Assembly (NCBI GenBank): GCA_023409615.1
Contig: JAEYRF010000105.1
Location: 1 to 43,799, forward strand
DNA from: Bacillota bacterium
GTDB taxonomy: Bacteria; Bacillota; Clostridia; Acetivibrionales; DTU013
DNA length: 43,799 bases
Direction: 5' to 3'
The translations under genes and the position numbers were made by a program. The notes under the pieces were generated by a model. It was given only the letters and a program-made list of their open reading frames with translations, had not been told where the DNA came from and ran no database searches. Positions 23,721 through 30,845 of the stretch are shown piece by piece. How positions within the stretch are numbered: the stretch's first letter is position 1; every line of letters begins with the position of its first letter.

Positions 23721-25259
23721 TTATCTCGGCTTTTGTCTTCTTGTTTTAACCCTACTAATAGCTTTGTAAGTTCTCATTGCTTCATTACAATAACCCGAAA
23801 AATCCAAGTAACCTTGCTTAATTATATCTTTTTTACAAGTAGGTGTTAGAACGATATTAAATCTGATTAACTTGCCACCTACAGAATTAGCTTGCTTTTT
23901 CTCCACATTATCTTCAATTCTGTGTATAAGCTTTCGTTTATCTCCAACTTGGATTACTATATCATCAATTACATTAATCTCCTTGTTTACTAAATCCTCT
24001 TCCTTTAAATCCCTCATTTCATACTTAGAATCCTCTGGTATTTCATTTATAATTGAAGAATATTTAAGCCCTACCTCTTGAAGATAAAGCCCGATATTTT
24101 CTTCGGTCATTGGCTCGTATTTTGGATTCACCCGTTTACCTCTCATTACTAATACCTGCTTCAACAGCTTTTTCGAAAAAATATCTCTAGCTTTATATGG
24201 CATCTCATGTGCTGGTAAACAGAAAAATTTACTCTCAGCAATTGTTTTACTACCCACTATTTCATAATGTTGAATATCTTTGCCTTCACATATGTGAATG
24301 TCCTCATACTCAAATGCCCTAATTTTTCTCTGTCCACAGTTAACGATCCTTATAAAGTCCCAGAAAAAATCTCGGGTAAAATATTGGTTATACTCAATAT
24401 ATCTATTTAACAGGTTTCCATCGTCGCCATATATATGAATAATGCTTAACTTAGGTACAATACCGACAATAATATCCATTGATATTTCGGCTTCATCATA
24501 TAAATCTTGAATTACTAGTCCAATGGTGTTTTTGTTATCATTGTAAAATTTCTTCAGTTCATCCCGTGTTTTTTTGTTAAGTTCATTAAACCTTCTCACA
24601 GATTCGGGGTCGCTTGTTCCATTTTCTATTTGCAAGATTGTAAGAAGATGGCCTCCCACATTTCTTAATAATATGTTTTCTGTCCCGACTAAAGCGTCAT
24701 CAAATAATACATATGCCATAACCAGGTATAAATCTAATAGATCACATCGCTTATTATCGAATAATTTGGTATCGATAATCAACTTTCGTACCAAAGATAC
24801 AAATTTTTTGTTATGAGATGCGAATGTGTCAATATAGAAGTAACTATTCTCATCAGAGTACTTTTTGTAGATGTAAAGACTTTTCTCTATCGAGATGCAA
24901 TTACTTTCCCGTAATTCCTTAAGCATTGTCCATCTTTCCTTATCTTTGAACCTGTCCTGTATAAATAGTAACATTTGATACTGTTTTTTCTCATAAATAT
25001 CAGTGTAAATTGTTTTAACTTTCTGGTACTGCTTATATTCATCTTGGCAATGCAACTGATAATATGAATGCTCTAACATATTTTTCTTTATAACTTCAAA
25101 TTGTCCTGATTCTTTACTTCGGATATCAGTAACTTCAACAAATAAATCTTCAGTCTCCTTAAGCTTAATTACCTTTAAATCCTTTAATACTGGAAAGCTC
25201 TCATAATCAATCTTATATCGTTGCTCAATCAATTTATTTTCATTTGTTTTCTTTGCCAT
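23721..25259 (-). CDS. Unrecognised 512-residue protein
   Basis: I do not recognise any domain. The ATG at 25259 follows AGGGGGA at a normal distance and supports the sequence MAKKTNENKLIEQRYKIDYE. The protein is soluble, rich in Lys, Asp, Tyr and Ile, with alternating helical (ELNKKTRDELKKFYNDNKNT) and beta-like parts (DIIVGIVPKLSIIHIYGDDG), and a basic C-terminus (ISRVKTRRQKPR) suited to nucleic acid binding. No cysteine pairs, Walker motif or nuclease signature is evident. It is a single gene with its own terminator, divergent from the small membrane-protein cassette, so it could be their regulator or an independent cargo gene. Confidence 0.7.
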   Translation of the reverse strand: MAKKTNENKLIEQRYKIDYESFPVLKDLKVIKLKETEDLFVEVTDIRSKESGQFEVIKKNMLEHSYYQLHCQDEYKQYQKVKTIYTDIYEKKQYQMLLFIQDRFKDKERWTMLKELRESNCISIEKSLYIYKKYSDENSYFYIDTFASHNKKFVSLVRKLIIDTKLFDNKRCDLLDLYLVMAYVLFDDALVGTENILLRNVGGHLLTILQIENGTSDPESVRRFNELNKKTRDELKKFYNDNKNTIGLVIQDLYDEAEISMDIIVGIVPKLSIIHIYGDDGNLLNRYIEYNQYFTRDFFWDFIRIVNCGQRKIRAFEYEDIHICEGKDIQHYEIVGSKTIAESKFFCLPAHEMPYKARDIFSKKLLKQVLVMRGKRVNPKYEPMTEENIGLYLQEVGLKYSSIINEIPEDSKYEMRDLKEEDLVNKEINVIDDIVIQVGDKRKLIHRIEDNVEKKQANSVGGKLIRFNIVLTPTCKKDIIKQGYLDFSGYCNEAMRTYKAISRVKTRRQKPR

Positions 25260-25290
25260 ACAATCCCCCTGATCCAATGAAATTTTTTAT

Positions 25291-25302
25291 CGGTATAACT
25301 AA
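25291..25302 (+). promoter_or_regulatory. CGGTATAACTAA element (first of three)
   Basis: Likely -10 region 29 bases before the ATG at 25320. Related elements are at 25647-25658 (CGGTATAAGTAA) and 25715-25726 (TGGTATGAGTAA). Confidence 0.4.
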
Positions 25303-25319
25303 TATAGGAGGTGAAAAAC

Positions 25320-25490
25320 ATGAAACTCAATATATTACAGGAAGAAGCAACAAAATTAATTACAAATACCCTAAAACTCGGAGTAATAGCAACTATATCA
25401 ACAATGGCAAACAATATCTATAAAATTCAAGCATTAGCAACTATGCAACACATCAGCACAGATATAAAACAATTGCCTAAAAGTAAATAA
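25320..25490 (+). CDS. Small membrane-associated protein (56 aa)
   Basis: ATG 6 bases after AGGAGGTG; 56 residues with an amphipathic N-terminus (MKLNILQEEATKLITNTL), a short hydrophobic core (LGVIATISTMA) and a polar tail. Its layout matches the two next small proteins: an N-terminal helix with Thr and Asn, a core of about 12-18 hydrophobic residues, then a charged tail. It has its own promoter-like element and terminator. Function unknown; holin-, toxin- or peptide-regulator-like roles are all possible. Confidence 0.6.
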   Translation: MKLNILQEEATKLITNTLKLGVIATISTMANNIYKIQALATMQHISTDIKQLPKSK

Positions 25491-25495
25491 ACATT

Positions 25496-25513
25496 GGAGC
25501 GCAAGCTCCTTTT
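25496..25513 (+). terminator. Terminator of the 56-residue protein gene
   Basis: GGAGC, loop GCAA (a stable GNRA tetraloop), GCTCC, then TTTT, 5 bases after the stop codon. Confidence 0.75.
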
Positions 25514-25646
25514 AGTTATATTACCCTCTTATGGTTTAAGAACATTTTCATATTGTCCTTTCCACTTAATACTCATTTAATTAATACGCCATGAAGCAAT
25601 AAAATCCTCCAACATTTCTGATTATTTTTTTCATCACTTAGAATAG

Positions 25647-25695
25647 CGGTATAAGTAAATTAACAAGGGGAACATCGTCTACGGTGTTCCTTTTT
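25647..25695 (+). ncRNA. Promoter-like element followed at once by a terminator hairpin
   Basis: CGGTATAAGTAA (25647-25658) is followed within about 10 bases by a 9-bp stem GGAACATCG/CGGTGTTCC (25669-25690, one G-T pair) and TTTTT. The upstream gene already has a terminator at 25496. This is therefore either a very short RNA, or a terminator/attenuator in the leader of the next small gene. Tentative. No other gene is seen between 25514 and 25757. Confidence 0.3.
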
Positions 25696-25757
25696 CGTTC
25701 AGCCCTTATTTTTCTGGTATGAGTAAGGTAATAAAACAATAAAAGGAGGTCGTACTC

Positions 25758-25940
25758 ATGGAAAAATACATTACTGAAGCATTAACTCGTACAGGATCGA
25801 ACATACTCAAAACTGGAGCGGCATTAGTCGTAACAACAATCGCAAGTAACAAACTCAGGGAACAAACGAACAAAGCAATATCCTCAGCAACAGAAAGCTA
25901 TCAGCGAATTAAAGAGGAATTCGCAACAAAGAAATTATAG
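25758..25940 (+). CDS. Small membrane-associated protein (60 aa)
   Basis: AAAGGAGG lies 9 bases before the ATG. MEKYITEALTRTGSNILKTG leads to a hydrophobic core (AALVVTTIA) and a long charged tail (SNKLREQTNKAISSATESYQ and further), predicted helical. Similar in plan and partly in sequence (N-I/T-L-K-x-G, then A-x-x-x-T-I-A/S) to the protein at 25320, suggesting duplication and divergence. Followed by a terminator. Function unknown. Confidence 0.65.
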   Translation: MEKYITEALTRTGSNILKTGAALVVTTIASNKLREQTNKAISSATESYQRIKEEFATKKL

Positions 25941-25949
25941 AAAGATAAG

Positions 25950-25997
25950 GAGCCCTCAAGGCTCTTTTTCTATATAAACAGGCTTCATCCTGTTTTT
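25950..25997 (+). terminator. Two consecutive terminator hairpins
   Basis: GAGCC/GGCTC followed by TTTTT (25950-25969), then AACAGG/CCTGTT followed by TTTATT (25977-25999). Both lie between the 60-residue and 59-residue protein genes; the second may act in the leader of the latter. Confidence 0.6.
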
Positions 25998-26023
25998 ATT
26001 TTCATCCAGAAGGAGGTGATCAC

Positions 26024-26203
26024 ATGAACAATAAATTGGTCAGCACGGCATCACGAACCATACTTAATATCTTCGTCCTTGGTCTGATATCAGCCGGTAC
26101 TATATTTGCCGTGTATACCCTGAAGGCAACAGGAGAAAGGACAATAAGCAGCCTGGCAGACGATATCTGTTCAATCCACAAGCAAGAAAAAATAGCCGCA
26201 TAA
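26024..26203 (+). CDS. Small membrane protein (59 aa)
   Basis: AAGGAGGTGATC precedes the ATG. A typical single membrane helix spans about residues 12-32 (TILNIFVLGLISAGTIFAVY), then a charged tail with one cysteine (SSLADDICSIHKQEKIAA). It is the most clearly membrane-spanning of the cassette. Twelve bases separate its stop from the next start, so it is co-transcribed with the genes to RadC and DUF932. Confidence 0.7.
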   Translation: MNNKLVSTASRTILNIFVLGLISAGTIFAVYTLKATGERTISSLADDICSIHKQEKIAA

Positions 26204-26215
26204 AGGAGGCAAACC

Positions 26216-26530
26216 ATGGAATTTCCATACTCAATTTACTCAAAATACAGTGCAGACGATGAACCGCAACAAAGCAGCATCCATAATAATAGCAGCAATA
26301 ATGAAGGGTCACTCGATAGCAAGGTGAATAATATCGCCAGAGGCATCGCCAATGTAGTTATCAAATCAGCCGCTAACGATGAAGACGAGGACAAGCCGTC
26401 AGCAACACTCCCACTGCCACAGATTCCTGTAGACATTCTACTCTACGCTGCAGTTATTATTTCAAAGGTGCTCCTCTTTTCATCTTACAAAGCTGCCAAG
26501 CAACACGGCATCGAAATTCTAGACCTATAG
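26216..26530 (+). CDS. Protein with polar N-terminus and C-terminal membrane helix (104 aa)
   Basis: AAAGGAGG precedes the ATG. Residues 13-35 are rich in Asn, Ser and Gln, residues 54-62 are strongly acidic (NDEDEDKPS), and a hydrophobic segment lies at about 72-90 (VDILLYAAVIISKVLLFSSY), followed by a short basic-acidic tail. Tail-anchored topology is likely. Not recognised. Confidence 0.7.
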   Translation: MEFPYSIYSKYSADDEPQQSSIHNNSSNNEGSLDSKVNNIARGIANVVIKSAANDEDEDKPSATLPLPQIPVDILLYAAVIISKVLLFSSYKAAKQHGIEILDL

Positions 26531-26541
26531 GAGGTGAAACC

Positions 26542-27030
26542 ATGACGAGAACAATAGCTCAAATGAATTCCTTTGACATCAAGAGTTTACTTAAGTCACT
26601 TACCGGTATCAATTTTGTATATTGCAGTGATGGTCCGGATACTGCTGAATTCACACTTAAAGCAGAGAATATAAACAGCATTGAAATACCTTGCCTGGAA
26701 TGGTGTGTGAAGAATAAATCCGGTCTCCTGTTCATTACAGAACCAGTCACAAGACGTTCCTATTGGCAGCTACCCGATGACCTTGGATTTGGTGATATGA
26801 GCCGTGAAGAAGCGGAAAAGCAGATAATGGATGATTTTGTTTATTATCTAGAGCAAATTGAACAGACAGCGTACGTCGCCTCAAATCAGTATGGCATCCG
26901 AATAAGAATGGAAAGATCCAATGAACCACGTCTCTTTGTTTTCATCGGTAACCATAAGACCGATGATGACTTTGTTACTGCAATATCTGCCTTGGATCAA
27001 TTGTTGCCGCAACTTCCGGCAACTGCATAG
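26542..27030 (+). CDS. Unknown 162-residue soluble protein
   Basis: ATAGGAGGTG precedes the ATG, and the gene starts 11 bases after the previous stop. A mixed alpha/beta protein (FDIKSLLKSLTGINFVYCSD; DDFVYYLEQIEQTAYVASNQ) without membrane segments or a known catalytic motif. It is part of the rightward unit feeding into the recombination-type genes. Not recognised. Confidence 0.7.
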   Translation: MTRTIAQMNSFDIKSLLKSLTGINFVYCSDGPDTAEFTLKAENINSIEIPCLEWCVKNKSGLLFITEPVTRRSYWQLPDDLGFGDMSREEAEKQIMDDFVYYLEQIEQTAYVASNQYGIRIRMERSNEPRLFVFIGNHKTDDDFVTAISALDQLLPQLPATA

Positions 27031-27044
27031 AGAGGAGAATCATT

Positions 27045-27542
27045 TTGATTAACGAAAAATACATAGTAAACATCAAGGGAAAGGAATATGTTTTATATGC
27101 CGGTGTGCTCAATGCAGCTCATGAGAAGGGGATCCTATGCTTAGAATCGACAATAGTACAATTTCCAAGCAAAGAAAACGGCAATTGCTGTATATGTCGT
27201 GCAACAGTCATTGGCAGTGACGGCAAACAGAACTTCACAGACTACGGTGATGCCAGCCCCGACTCAGTGGACATTAATCTACTACCTCACATTATACGTC
27301 TCGCCTCAACTCGCGGGAAGGCACGAGTTTTGAGGGATTACACGAATATCGGTATGTGCACAGTTGAGGAGTTGATGCCATCAGATGCAGGTGAACAGAT
27401 GCCTGAGCCGGTAACAGAGGCGCAAATTAACCTTCTTAAGAGGCTATCAAAGGAGAGGAAGGTGGACATCAACTTCAATTCTCTTGATAAACAAAAGGCA
27501 TCAAAACTTATATCAGAACTATCACAGAAGAAGACCGGTTAA
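27045..27542 (+). CDS. Putative ssDNA-associated protein (165 aa)
   Basis: A TTG start is used, with GAGGAG 7 bases upstream; no ATG is suitable. The body contains a pattern seen in phage and plasmid recombination-associated proteins: LPHIIRLASTRGKARVLRDY followed by TNIGMCTVEEL, akin to the RAxaRALR...G...EEL segment of some single-strand annealing proteins. The C-terminal 40 residues (VTEAQINLLKRLSKERKVDI) resemble the small helical domain that ends such proteins. Assignment is by pattern only; it sits directly before radC. Confidence 0.55.
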   Translation: MINEKYIVNIKGKEYVLYAGVLNAAHEKGILCLESTIVQFPSKENGNCCICRATVIGSDGKQNFTDYGDASPDSVDINLLPHIIRLASTRGKARVLRDYTNIGMCTVEELMPSDAGEQMPEPVTEAQINLLKRLSKERKVDINFNSLDKQKASKLISELSQKKTG

Positions 27543-27594
27543 CCATACCGGCCTTCCTTACAATTATACGAATGCTGAAGAATGGAGGAAATAT

Positions 27595-28164
27595 ATGAAA
27601 GGAATATTAAAAAACATCTTGCGTGAAGAAAGTGTCTCGTATATTAACGAGCATTATCCCAATATAAGGCTCCTAGCCAATGCATCCGAAAGAGAGTTAC
27701 AGCACATCCCGTATGTAGGTGAAGCAAAAGCTAAAGAGTTGAAAGCTATATTTGATATCAGCAAAATTCTTTTAGAACCTGAAACAAATGTGCAACGCAT
27801 CAAAAGCCCGCAGGATGTGTATGAGTTAATGAAGATTATGTCAACATTTGAAGAGGAATCAATCTGCTGTATACTTTTAGACACAAAAAACAAAATCATA
27901 GATCAGCTACGAATATCAAAAGGTTCACTAAACAGTTCTATCTTGCACCCCCGGGAGGTATACGCTCCAGCCATCCGAATGAGGGCATCAGCACTAATTC
28001 TTGTACATAACCACCCCAGTAATGATACTTCCCCCAGTACAGAGGATATTGATACTACAAAAAGAATACAGTCTGCCGGAGAAATTATTGGCATCAAGCT
28101 GCTTGATCACGTTATTATTACCAACAATGGCTATACAAGTCTCAAAGAGAAAGGGTTGATATAA
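27595..28164 (+). CDS. radC: RadC-family JAB1/MPN protein
   Basis: A 189-residue member of the RadC family, common on plasmids, integrative elements and phages; its true role is unsettled despite the DNA-repair name. Seen: a helix-hairpin-helix (ERELQHIPYVGEAKAKELKA) at about 35-55 and the metal-binding JAMM motif HNHPSNDTSPSTEDID with both histidines, the serine and the aspartate in place (the usual HPSG glycine is Asn). An earlier in-frame start at 27484 overlaps the previous gene; GGAGGA before the ATG at 27595 decides for the shorter form. The next gene starts 2 bases after its stop. Confidence 0.88.
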   Translation: MKGILKNILREESVSYINEHYPNIRLLANASERELQHIPYVGEAKAKELKAIFDISKILLEPETNVQRIKSPQDVYELMKIMSTFEEESICCILLDTKNKIIDQLRISKGSLNSSILHPREVYAPAIRMRASALILVHNHPSNDTSPSTEDIDTTKRIQSAGEIIGIKLLDHVIITNNGYTSLKEKGLI

Positions 28165-28166
28165 AA

Positions 28167-29096
28167 ATGAGTGCCAATGTCGAATCAATGTTCTATGTCC
28201 GCGAAGTACCATGGCATGGACTCGGTACCAAAGTGGAAGAAGCTCTGACATCAGCTGATGCTCTTGAGCTAGCTGGTCTTAACTGGGATGTATGTCAGCA
28301 ACCGATAAATACCGGTAATCAACTAATACCTGGCTACAAAGCAAATATCCGCTCTACAGATGACAAAGTACTTGGTGTTGTCACAGATCGGTACAGAATT
28401 GTCCAGAATCATGAAGCTTTTGCCTTTACCGATGAGCTTCTTGGTGAAGGAGTGACATACGAGACCGCTGGTAGTCTACAAGGCGGTAGGAAGGTCTGGT
28501 TGCTTGCTAGGTTACCAGACAGCTACAAGATCCTTGGCGATGAAGTATGCCCTTATATGGTCTTCAGCAATGCTCACGATGGAAGTAGCGCGATCAAGGT
28601 AGCAATGACTCCGGTAAGGGTTGTTTGCCAAAATACTTTAAATTTAGCTTTACTGGATGCAAAGAGAGTATGGAGCACAATTCACACTGGAGATATTCAG
28701 ATGAAGCTAACAGAGGCTAAGAAGACTCTCCTATTGGCAGAGTATTACATGGATAAACTGAGTGATGAAGCAGAGGAGCTATCTGCTATAACCATTACTG
28801 ATAAAAAGGTAATGGACTTCATCCAGGAGCTATTGCCTACCCCAGAGAAAGCTTCAGATGCTCAGATGAGAAATGTAGACCTTCTGCGGACTGACCTAAG
28901 GCTCAGATATTTTGAAGCCCCTGATCTAGTTAATATGCCGAAATCTGCATACCGGTTGATTAATGCAGTGTCAGACTTTAGCACTCATGTTGACCCGCTT
29001 CGCCGGAGCAGCACATATCAGGAAAATCTATTCGCAAAAACGATGGAAGGAAATCCACTGGTGGATAAAGCATATGAGTTGCTGAAAACAGCATAA
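28167..29096 (+). CDS. DUF932 phage/plasmid-like protein
   Basis: A 309-residue protein of the DUF932 (TIGR03299) type, found in phages, plasmids and integrative elements. It shows the characteristic opening VPWHGLGTKVEEALTSADAL, a WDVCQQPI segment, GVVTDRYRIVQNHEAF, and the later VRVVCQNTLNLAL. Molecular function is not established; roles in recombination or defence evasion have been suggested from context. Two bases separate it from radC, so the two are co-translated. No ribosome binding site is visible beyond the radC end. Confidence 0.88.
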   Translation: MSANVESMFYVREVPWHGLGTKVEEALTSADALELAGLNWDVCQQPINTGNQLIPGYKANIRSTDDKVLGVVTDRYRIVQNHEAFAFTDELLGEGVTYETAGSLQGGRKVWLLARLPDSYKILGDEVCPYMVFSNAHDGSSAIKVAMTPVRVVCQNTLNLALLDAKRVWSTIHTGDIQMKLTEAKKTLLLAEYYMDKLSDEAEELSAITITDKKVMDFIQELLPTPEKASDAQMRNVDLLRTDLRLRYFEAPDLVNMPKSAYRLINAVSDFSTHVDPLRRSSTYQENLFAKTMEGNPLVDKAYELLKTA

Positions 29097-29166
29097 ACTT
29101 TTAATTCCCATATCCTTATGAGTTATATGTAAATATGTTCATATAGCCTATCAAAGCTGTCTCCTT

Positions 29167-29178
29167 TATGTGTCAATT
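29167..29178 (-). repeat. AATTGACACATA, copy 3 (inverted), before xis
   Basis: Reads TATGTGTCAATT on the plus strand, 77 bases before the excisionase ATG. On the minus strand GAGACA follows at 12 bases, echoing the TGACAC second half of the other copies. Confidence 0.6.
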
Positions 29179-29254
29179 ATGTATACATATTCTCTGCAGT
29201 ATTATTATCTGCGTGATCACAAATAACGCTTAGTAATACAGGAGGATAATAGCA

Positions 29255-29476
29255 ATGGCAACTCAGACAATTGCAAGAACAACAATGAAAGCAAAAGAGG
29301 CCGCTGGCTATCTTGGCATCTCATATTGGACATTACTTCAGAAGGTTAGAGAGAAAAAGATACCATGTATAAAGATGGGTAAACGCCTGCTTTTCAGACA
29401 AGAAACACTAGCCAAATGGCTTGCCGAACAAGAAGCAGCATCGCAAGTTACTCGAGAAACCGACGGGCTTATTTAA
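29255..29476 (+). CDS. xis: Excisionase-type DNA-binding protein (HTH_17)
   Basis: A 73-residue MerR-like winged helix protein: MKAKEAAGYLGISYWTLLQK forms the helix-turn-helix, and IPCIKMGKRLLFRQETLAKW the wing and second helix. AGGAGG precedes the ATG. Such proteins bend attachment DNA and favour excision by the neighbouring integrase. It starts 36 bases before the integrase ATG. A hairpin covers its stop codon. Confidence 0.85.
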   Translation: MATQTIARTTMKAKEAAGYLGISYWTLLQKVREKKIPCIKMGKRLLFRQETLAKWLAEQEAASQVTRETDGLI

Positions 29477-29481
29477 GCCCG
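29464..29481 (+). terminator. Hairpin over the xis stop codon
   Basis: CGGGCTT, loop ATTT, AAGCCCG, then a short gap to TTTTT at 29490. A weak terminator or attenuator between xis and int, or a stem that blocks ribosomes. It could set the ratio of excisionase to integrase. Confidence 0.4.
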
Positions 29482-29511
29482 CCGGCATGTTTTTCAAGGA
29501 GGATAATTAAA

Positions 29512-30714
29512 ATGTCAAAAGGCATTGGTAATGTGGAAAGAAGAGGAGAAAATAAATATAGACTTACAGTAAATAATGGTTTTGATTCCAAAGGCCGTCG
29601 GATTAGGCTTCGTAAAAATGTAGTTGCAACAAGTGATCGTGAAGCTGAAAAAATGTTAGCTATGTTTGTCTCAGAAGTCGAAAGGGGTGTTGTCAAAGCT
29701 ACAACGAATATCACGTTTAAGGAACTTAGTAACATCTTTCTGAAAGAATATGCAGAGAAAAATCTCTCACCAAAAACATATCACTCATATAAATGTGAAC
29801 TTGAAAGCAAAATAATTCCAGCTATTGGCCACATAAAAGTACAAGACATAAAGCCTTTGCATCTTCAGAAACTATATAATAGTCTACGAAACGATGGGGC
29901 AAGGGCTGATGGCAGAGCTGGAGGGTTATCGAGTAAATCTATTAACAATTATCATAAAATGATTTCCAGCATCTTCAATAAAGGGGTAAAATGGAAACTT
30001 ACAAACTCAAATCCTGCCGAAGATGTCGATGCGCCAAGAGTAATTAAAAAAGAGGCACATTGTTTGAATGATGAGCAAGTTCAGCAGCTTCTCAATGCAC
30101 TAGATAAAGTTCCTATAAAATATAAAACAGCTGTCATTTTAGCTGTTTCTACCGGACTGAGGCGCGGTGAAATACTCGGCCTTGAATGGGATGATATTAA
30201 CTTTGATAAGTGCACTGTCAGAGTTAATAAATCAAATTCATATGTTCCTGGTAAAGGCACCTTTACAAAACAGCCTAAGACAGCAAGTTCAAATAGGGAT
30301 ATCACTATTCCAAAAGAAGTAGTTGGTGTCCTTAAAGAGTATAAAAATTGGCAAAATGAAGAGATTGCCCAGGCAAAAGATATTTGGGTCAATAGTGGCA
30401 AACTTTTTACTCAATGGAATGGCGCACCGATGCACGCGGACACCTTGAGTGCCTGGTTCCATAAGTTTTTAAAGGAAAATAACCTTCCTGCGCTCCCTTT
30501 TCATGGTCTAAGGCACACTTGTGCATCAATATTAGGTAGCCATGGTCTGGAAATTGCAGCTATAAGCAAAAGATTAGGCCATTCCAGAACATCAACTACA
30601 CTGGATATTTATACTCATGTTATAACAAACGTAGATAATCGTGCTGCAGATATTATGGAGAATGTCCTTAGTAAAAATAAAATTGACAAAGAGGATACTT
30701 CAAAAAAGGACTAA
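29512..30714 (+). CDS. int: Tyrosine recombinase (integrase)
   Basis: A 400-residue site-specific recombinase of the Tn916/phage type. An N-terminal arm-binding domain (residues 5-60; RRGENKYRLTVNNGFDSKGR), a core-binding SAM-like domain (about 68-165) and a catalytic domain with R217 (TGLRRGE), the beta-hairpin lysine (near 253-256), H331-x-x-R334 (HGLRH), H357 (LGHSRTSTT) and nucleophile Y367 (DIYTH). All catalytic residues are present, so it should be active. The ATG at 29512 with AAGGAGG is chosen over an upstream frame that overlaps xis. It lies next to its target tRNA, the usual arrangement. Confidence 0.95.
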   Translation: MSKGIGNVERRGENKYRLTVNNGFDSKGRRIRLRKNVVATSDREAEKMLAMFVSEVERGVVKATTNITFKELSNIFLKEYAEKNLSPKTYHSYKCELESKIIPAIGHIKVQDIKPLHLQKLYNSLRNDGARADGRAGGLSSKSINNYHKMISSIFNKGVKWKLTNSNPAEDVDAPRVIKKEAHCLNDEQVQQLLNALDKVPIKYKTAVILAVSTGLRRGEILGLEWDDINFDKCTVRVNKSNSYVPGKGTFTKQPKTASSNRDITIPKEVVGVLKEYKNWQNEEIAQAKDIWVNSGKLFTQWNGAPMHADTLSAWFHKFLKENNLPALPFHGLRHTCASILGSHGLEIAAISKRLGHSRTSTTLDIYTHVITNVDNRAADIMENVLSKNKIDKEDTSKKD

Positions 30715-30758
30715 TGAATGGTATTTTAGTAAACTGTAATGTGCTAATTTGTAGAGAG

Positions 30759-30778
30759 TGTCCCCAAGAATGTCCCCA
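30759..30778 (+). repeat. Paired TGTCCCCA sites, right end
   Basis: TGTCCCCA at 30759-30766 and 30771-30778, same spacing (12) and strand as the pair at 2921-2940. About 100 bases from the crossover core. Likely arm-type integrase sites. Confidence 0.65.
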
Positions 30779-30806
30779 AAGCCCTCAAAACCTAAACGCA
30801 ATACAG

Positions 30807-30844
30807 AAAGCCGATCCCGCAAACACTTGCGATATCGGCTTTTT
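30807..30844. terminator. Terminator shared by int and tRNA-Arg
   Basis: AAAGCCGAT/ATCGGCTTT stem with an inner GCAA/TTGC stem; TTTTT follows on the plus strand (for int) and TTTCTGTATT on the minus strand (for the tRNA). Element DNA thus provides the tRNA's new terminator. Confidence 0.75.
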
Positions 30845-30845
30845 G

